Positions 22,802 through 26,817 of a DNA stretch of 26,817 bases are shown here, piece by piece. A program made the position numbers and the translations under genes. Every line of letters starts with the position of its first letter. Positions within the stretch are counted from its first letter, which is position 1. Below the pieces are notes generated by a model, which was not told where the DNA came from, searched no databases, and saw only the letters and a list, made by a program, of their open reading frames with translations. Origin of the DNA: an uncultured Eubacteriales bacterium (GTDB lineage: Bacteria > Bacillota > Clostridia > Oscillospirales > Acutalibacteraceae); assembly GCA_934486895.1 (NCBI GenBank), contig CAKSQZ010000020.1:1-26817 (forward strand), given 5' to 3'.

Positions 22802-24427
22802 ATGAACGATTTCGATAATAAATTCGGCGAAGAAGCAAAAGAAAACGAACAGCCTACCGAGGCGGCAATGCCCGAAGAGCAGGCAGCCCGTGCACCCGAA
22901 GAGCCGACCGCTCAGCCCGAGCAGTCCGCCGAGCCTCAGCCCGAGCAGTCCGCCGAGCCTCAGCCCGAGCAGTCCGCCGAGCCTCAGCCCGAGCAGCCGC
23001 AAAATGCAGGCTATCAAAACACAGGCTATCAGGGCGGCTATTATCAAGGAGGATATCGGAATACCGATTATCAGACTCAAAACACCTATCAAAACGGCTA
23101 CGGATACTATGCTCCGAAACAGCCGAATCAGCCGGCGCAAGGCGCGCCGAACCCTCCGACAGGCGGTAAAAAGTCGGGCGGATTCAGAGTTTTCTGTGTG
23201 CTTCTCGCACTTGCAGTAGCGCTCACAGTCGGTGCCGGCGTAGGCTATATCATCGGAGGCAGCGGCTCAAACACCGATCAGTTCGCATCGGCAACGTCCA
23301 CACCGACCGATATCACTTTCATTGAGAATAAGATCCCCACAAAAAAGGGGATAGAACCCGACGCAAACGGTAACTATACCGTGTCGCAGGTCGCGTCGCT
23401 TGTGTCGCCGTCGGTAGTCAGCGTCTGCACCTATTCGGGCGATACTTCGAGCAGCAGCGGCACAACAACAACGAGCATATCGTCCGGCGTTATCATCGAT
23501 AAAAGCGGCTATGTCATCAGCAATGATCATATCTATGCCGACATTCCGAATGCGAAATTCGTTGTGACACTTTATGATAACCGCAGCTATAAAGCTTCGT
23601 TTGTAGCAGGCGATCAGAAGAGCGACATCTGCGTTTTGAAGATCGAGGGCGCGACCGATCTCACCCCCGCTTCGTTCGGCGAGTCGGATAAGGTGAGCCA
23701 GGGCGATACAGTTGTTGCGATCGGCACGCCCTACGGTATGTCAAACTCGGTAACAAGCGGCATAATCTCCGCCGCAAACCGCCGTATCCGCAAATCGGCG
23801 ACCGAATCAAACTCGCAGTCGTCCTCCTCGACTTCGGCATACACAATGCGCGTTATCCAGACAGACACCGCTATTAACCATGGCAATTCGGGCGGCGCGC
23901 TTGTCAATCTCAAGGGTCAGGTCATCGGTATCAACTCATCGAAGATCGTTGCCGACACTTATGAGGGTATGTGCTTTGCGATCCCGTCCAACGATGCCGT
24001 AAGTGTTGCTAAAAACCTTATCGCAAATAAAAAGGTCGTCGGAAGAGCAAAGCTCGGTGTTTCCTATGTCGAGATCTCAACCGCTTCCGCAGTTGTAAAT
24101 AATGTTCCGAGCGGACTTATGCTTGCGTCGATCGATTCCGACAGCGGACTCTACAATAAGGGCTTCAAGGAGAATGACATTATCTGCGAGATCGATGATA
24201 AGGTCATAACAAGCGCCGACATTGCGCTCGATATCATTGCGGATAAGACCGCGGGCGATACCGTTAAGCTGAAGATCTATTCATCGTCCACAGGCAAATA
24301 CAGCACAGTCACCGTTAAGCTGCTTGAGGATCAGAGCGTTTCAAGCTATAAAACTCAAAGCACAGCCGAAAGCTCGCAAAATCCGTTTAAGCTCCAGCCG
24401 ACAACGACCAAGGCGTCGGCAAGATAA
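22802..24427 (+). CDS. HtrA/DegP-like membrane serine protease with PDZ domain
   Basis: The 541-residue protein has a long, disordered, cytoplasmic N-terminus (1-125) rich in Pro, Glu, Gln and Tyr, including (PEQSAEPQ) repeats and Tyr/Gly/Gln-rich YQGGYYQGGY. One transmembrane helix (about 129-153), a trypsin-like protease domain (about 190-400) and a C-terminal PDZ domain (about 415-510) follow. The catalytic triad is complete: His243 (SNDHIY), Asp275 (KSDICVLK) and Ser363 (GNSGGAL). It degrades or refolds damaged exported proteins. The ATG at 22802 is preferred over TTG at 22793, since GAAAGGGA (22785-22792) is then 9 bases away. It is third in the operon with the regulator and kinase, so envelope stress control is likely. 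Confidence 0.94.
   Translation: MNDFDNKFGEEAKENEQPTEAAMPEEQAARAPEEPTAQPEQSAEPQPEQSAEPQPEQSAEPQPEQPQNAGYQNTGYQGGYYQGGYRNTDYQTQNTYQNGYGYYAPKQPNQPAQGAPNPPTGGKKSGGFRVFCVLLALAVALTVGAGVGYIIGGSGSNTDQFASATSTPTDITFIENKIPTKKGIEPDANGNYTVSQVASLVSPSVVSVCTYSGDTSSSSGTTTTSISSGVIIDKSGYVISNDHIYADIPNAKFVVTLYDNRSYKASFVAGDQKSDICVLKIEGATDLTPASFGESDKVSQGDTVVAIGTPYGMSNSVTSGIISAANRRIRKSATESNSQSSSSTSAYTMRVIQTDTAINHGNSGGALVNLKGQVIGINSSKIVADTYEGMCFAIPSNDAVSVAKNLIANKKVVGRAKLGVSYVEISTASAVVNNVPSGLMLASIDSDSGLYNKGFKENDIICEIDDKVITSADIALDIIADKTAGDTVKLKIYSSSTGKYSTVTVKLLEDQSVSSYKTQSTAESSQNPFKLQPTTTKASAR
22913..22996 (+). repeat. 24-bp tandem repeat, 3.5 copies, in the HtrA-like gene
   Basis: Three identical 24-base units (22913-22936, 22937-22960, 22961-22984) and a half unit encode repeats of QPEQSAEP. 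Perfect identity suggests recent slippage and possible length variation between strains. Confidence 0.92.
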
Positions 24428-24438
24428 TCCAACGCAAT

Positions 24439-24476
24439 AAAAACCCCTGTTTTCAATGGAAAACAGGGGTTTTATA
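24439..24476 (+). terminator. Terminator of the two-component/HtrA operon
   Basis: A perfect 15-bp stem (24439-24453 with 24458-24472), loop AATG, followed by T/A-rich sequence. Confidence 0.92.
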
Positions 24477-24591
24477 TATCCGGCAGGTAATAAAAAATGG
24501 AATTGCATCGGTCAATTTGTCAAAAAACAAACTCTCGAATTGTTCAAATCGACGAATTTTTTTGTTAACCCTATAAATGTAAAATAATGTG

Positions 24592-24620
24592 TTGACAATA
24601 CCCTGAAAAAAATCTATAAT
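24592..24620 (+). promoter_or_regulatory. Consensus promoter of the VWA surface protein gene
   Basis: TTGACA (24592-24597), a 17-base spacer and TATAAT (24615-24620). The leader is about 108 bases and holds an inverted pair ATGCAA (24641-24646) / TTGCAT (24668-24673), with GCAAT/ATTGC as a competing smaller hairpin. The bases from 24477 to 24591 contain no gene that I can see. Confidence 0.9.
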
Positions 24621-24734
24621 TTAATAGTAAAACAGTAATCATGCAATATGTCCGGATTGCTGTTTCGTTGCATAATAAAGGGTCCAACTTGTATGTATGC
24701 ACATTTCAAAAATTTAATGAAAGGAGAAAGGAAA

Positions 24735-26817
24735 ATGAGAAAAAAAGTTGTTAAAAAACGGATCAGCGCCAAAGCTTTATCATTGGTTTTGTCGCTCGCC
24801 GTTGTTTTATCAACGATCTCAGCCGCAACGATTATGATGTCCGATGCCGCAGAAGGTGCCTTCGCAACGAAGTCCGCGAAATGGACAGCGAACTATCTGG
24901 AAGACGGATTGGCAGAAATAACGCTGACGGCACACGACCCGAGCAACACCGGATCGACCACAACGCTCTCGCCCGTCGATGTTACGATCATTCAGGACAG
25001 ATCGGATTCCATGGCGATAAACAACGACTACGGCAAGGTCTCCGAGGCGGTTCAGAAGGCATATGATCAGAACAACAACATAACGGCCGCAGAGCTCTGG
25101 ACCGCGGGTATGAAAGTGAATCACGGTCAGACAGCTACGGGCTCAATGTCGCTCGATAACTATTCCGGTCAGTGGAAAGCAGTCTGCCAGAATAAGAGCC
25201 ATAAGTATATAATGAAGGTCAAGAACTTCGCATCGGGCGAGATCAGAACAAAGCTGCTCGAGTTTATGAACGCGAATGCGGCAGACAGAAACGCGACCGA
25301 TCTTTCATCAGTCAAGGCAATAGGTATCGACTCCAAGGCGACCGCGCAGAAGTGGCTCACCGATACCGCCAACAGTGCCGGAATAAAGATCGACAACAGC
25401 AGCATAACCGTTCAGGCAACCTGGGGCAATTACGACATAAACTTCGATTCATCGACAAACGCTTACAGCTTCAGCAGTGACAGCGGATTTGTCATAATCG
25501 ATATGGATGCATTCTTTGAGTATGCCGGTCTTAACAGCTACGCTCAAGGAAACCTGCATAACTTTATGTATATACATGTCGGAGCAAATAATACGACAGG
25601 AAAGTATGAGATTCTCTCGAGCATAAAGCCTATATATTATGTCGATAAAAACGGCGTAAAGCAAACAGTCGTGACCGACGGAAAAACGCTTCAGGCGTGC
25701 GATATAGCAAACTATGCAAAAGGCTGTATCGACTATCTCAAGGGCGCGCAGGACGGACTGTCGAGCGTGACTGACAAGATACTCAGCGCAGGCGGCAGAA
25801 TAAACTATATGCAGTTCGGCGACGAGACTTCCGTTTACTACGGAAACGGCGGTGCGGGCAAGTATTACACATCAGCCGAAAAAGCGGAACTGATGAACCA
25901 TATTCTGACCTACCGCACGGTAAACTCAGATGTAAATTCTCTGAGCGAAAGCGATCTCACACCGTGGCGTGTCAGAAACGGCGGCGGAACATTCTATGTC
26001 AAGGGAGTCGAAAACGCTGCAAGCAATGTAAACTCCACGCTCAGCAATGCAAAGTCGACACATATAGTTTTGTTCGTGTCCGACGGAACGCCGTCCGAAC
26101 TTGAAACGTCAATGACCGAGGATAATTTCAACAGCGCAGTAAATACTCAGATCAAAAACCTTATGGATACCATTAAGGGAAAGGGCGCGCAGAAGATCTA
26201 TTTCGACACAGTTGGAATTTCGCTTTCGGAAAACCAGTCGAAACATCTCAGGAACATGGCTAACTATGCCGACACACTCGATGGAGTAACAAGCAGTTAT
26301 TTCGGAAGCTATGTTGACATATCCGATTCGGAGCAGTTCACACAGAAGATCGAACAGCTGATAACATCGATCGCATCGACCTCAGCAACCTACACCGATG
26401 TATTGTCGGAATATTTTGAGTTCACGACAACACCGAGCTATGAGCTCACGGTGTCGGACAATGAGGATTACACCGGAGGCACAACAGTCACCGAAAGCAG
26501 TGATGTATCGATCAGCGGAAACACTTTGACATGGACGGTTCCCGAACCGAAGAAGTATTCAAAGCTGACTTTCAAGGTGAAGCTTAAGGATCAGTATATG
26601 CAGTCGGGAACGAACGGCGCTGTGCCGACAAATGCGTCGGCGGAGTTTAAGTCCGGTGATAAGACATTCAGCGACACTTCAGCCGATCCCGATTACAAGA
26701 TCGATAAACCCACTCTCAGTTATGAGATAGTATCGGGTGATGCCTTCGCAACGAAGTCCGCGAAATGGACAGCGAACTATCTGGAAGACGGATTGGCAGA
26801 AATAACGCTGACGGCAC
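24735..26817 (+). CDS. Large VWA-domain surface protein, 5' part (runs off the window)
   Basis: The ATG at 24735 follows AAGGAG and a second AAAGG. No stop codon occurs in the 694 codons available. There is a basic N-terminus and signal peptide (about 1-39), then a VWA-type domain: the MIDAS motif DxSxS as DRSDS (88-92) directly after VDVTIIQ, a long insertion (about 100-270), and later HIVLFVSDGTPSE for the third MIDAS element. Beta-sandwich-like segments resembling pilin or adhesin modules (about 555-660) follow. VWA proteins of this layout are adhesins or tip pilins; no sortase signal can be seen because the C-terminus is missing. The last 25 residues repeat residues 42-66 exactly, which suggests a second, tandem copy of a 628-residue module. 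Confidence 0.88.
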   Translation, partial: MRKKVVKKRISAKALSLVLSLAVVLSTISAATIMMSDAAEGAFATKSAKWTANYLEDGLAEITLTAHDPSNTGSTTTLSPVDVTIIQDRSDSMAINNDYGKVSEAVQKAYDQNNNITAAELWTAGMKVNHGQTATGSMSLDNYSGQWKAVCQNKSHKYIMKVKNFASGEIRTKLLEFMNANAADRNATDLSSVKAIGIDSKATAQKWLTDTANSAGIKIDNSSITVQATWGNYDINFDSSTNAYSFSSDSGFVIIDMDAFFEYAGLNSYAQGNLHNFMYIHVGANNTTGKYEILSSIKPIYYVDKNGVKQTVVTDGKTLQACDIANYAKGCIDYLKGAQDGLSSVTDKILSAGGRINYMQFGDETSVYYGNGGAGKYYTSAEKAELMNHILTYRTVNSDVNSLSESDLTPWRVRNGGGTFYVKGVENAASNVNSTLSNAKSTHIVLFVSDGTPSELETSMTEDNFNSAVNTQIKNLMDTIKGKGAQKIYFDTVGISLSENQSKHLRNMANYADTLDGVTSSYFGSYVDISDSEQFTQKIEQLITSIASTSATYTDVLSEYFEFTTTPSYELTVSDNEDYTGGTTVTESSDVSISGNTLTWTVPEPKKYSKLTFKVKLKDQYMQSGTNGAVPTNASAEFKSGDKTFSDTSADPDYKIDKPTLSYEIVSGDAFATKSAKWTANYLEDGLAEITLTA
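24857..24933 (+). repeat. 77-bp direct repeat, first copy
   Basis: It is identical to 26741-26817 and in the same reading frame (1884 bases apart, i.e. 628 codons). It encodes AFATKSAKWTANYLEDGLAE and a few more residues just after the signal peptide. Confidence 0.97.
26741..26817 (+). repeat. 77-bp direct repeat, second copy, at the window end
   Basis: It is an exact copy of 24857-24933. The preceding base differs (A against G), and the match continues to the very last base, so its right border is unknown. Confidence 0.97.

Noticed and set aside
22913..22996. CRISPR-like repeat array
   Set aside because: The 24-base units are contiguous without spacers and lie in frame in a coding region.
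24857..26817. Mobile element bounded by direct repeats
   Set aside because: The repeats are in frame within one long coding sequence, with no transposase or inverted ends; tandem module duplication fits better.

Overview
The window looks like a piece of a gut Firmicutes genome from the Ruminococcus/Oscillospiraceae group, probably a draft or metagenome contig. The basis is three secreted proteins with type I dockerins and Thr-rich linkers, low-GC Gram-positive promoters and Shine-Dalgarno sites, a Tyr T-box, a TPP riboswitch, an ECF-type ThiT and an HtrA/two-component operon. Species cannot be assigned from the sequence alone.

Left part (1-6230): the 3' end of a dockerin protein; a convergent AraC-family regulator; a divergent secreted dockerin protein with two probable beta-sandwich modules; then a two-gene unit of a SurA/PrsA-like envelope protein and a secreted beta-helix protein with dockerin. 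These fit a plant-polysaccharide-degrading, cellulosome-type surface system; no scaffoldin or cohesin is visible here.

Middle (6230-14450): an orphan branched-chain-amino-acid-type binding lipoprotein behind a strong promoter with a palindromic operator-like site; a tRNA-Val(CAC); on the minus strand a membrane-anchored alpha/alpha-toroid surface protein and a phosphoglucomutase; then corA, preceded by a previously unlisted 30-codon leader ORF whose N-terminus (M-K-P-D-P...) resembles the MgtL leader of enteric bacteria; then a Tyr T-box, tyrS, and a small SLOG-family gene that appears to start at ATT.

Right part (14450-26817): two adjacent paralogous secreted metallopeptidases of the anthrax-lethal-factor/PPEP fold, both with a hairpin between the Shine-Dalgarno sequence and the start codon; a TPP-riboswitch-controlled ThiT with an extra C-terminal membrane hairpin; a HAD phosphatase / PflX-like radical SAM / CtpA-like protease run with overlapping ends; a PhoB-type regulator / histidine kinase / HtrA operon; and the beginning of a large VWA surface protein. 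The last 77 bases are an exact in-frame copy of a segment near the start of that gene, so the window probably ends in an unresolved tandem repeat.

The strongest candidates for something undescribed are the corA leader peptide, the lethal-factor-like protease pair with its hairpin-spaced ribosome binding sites, and the ATT-start SLOG gene.
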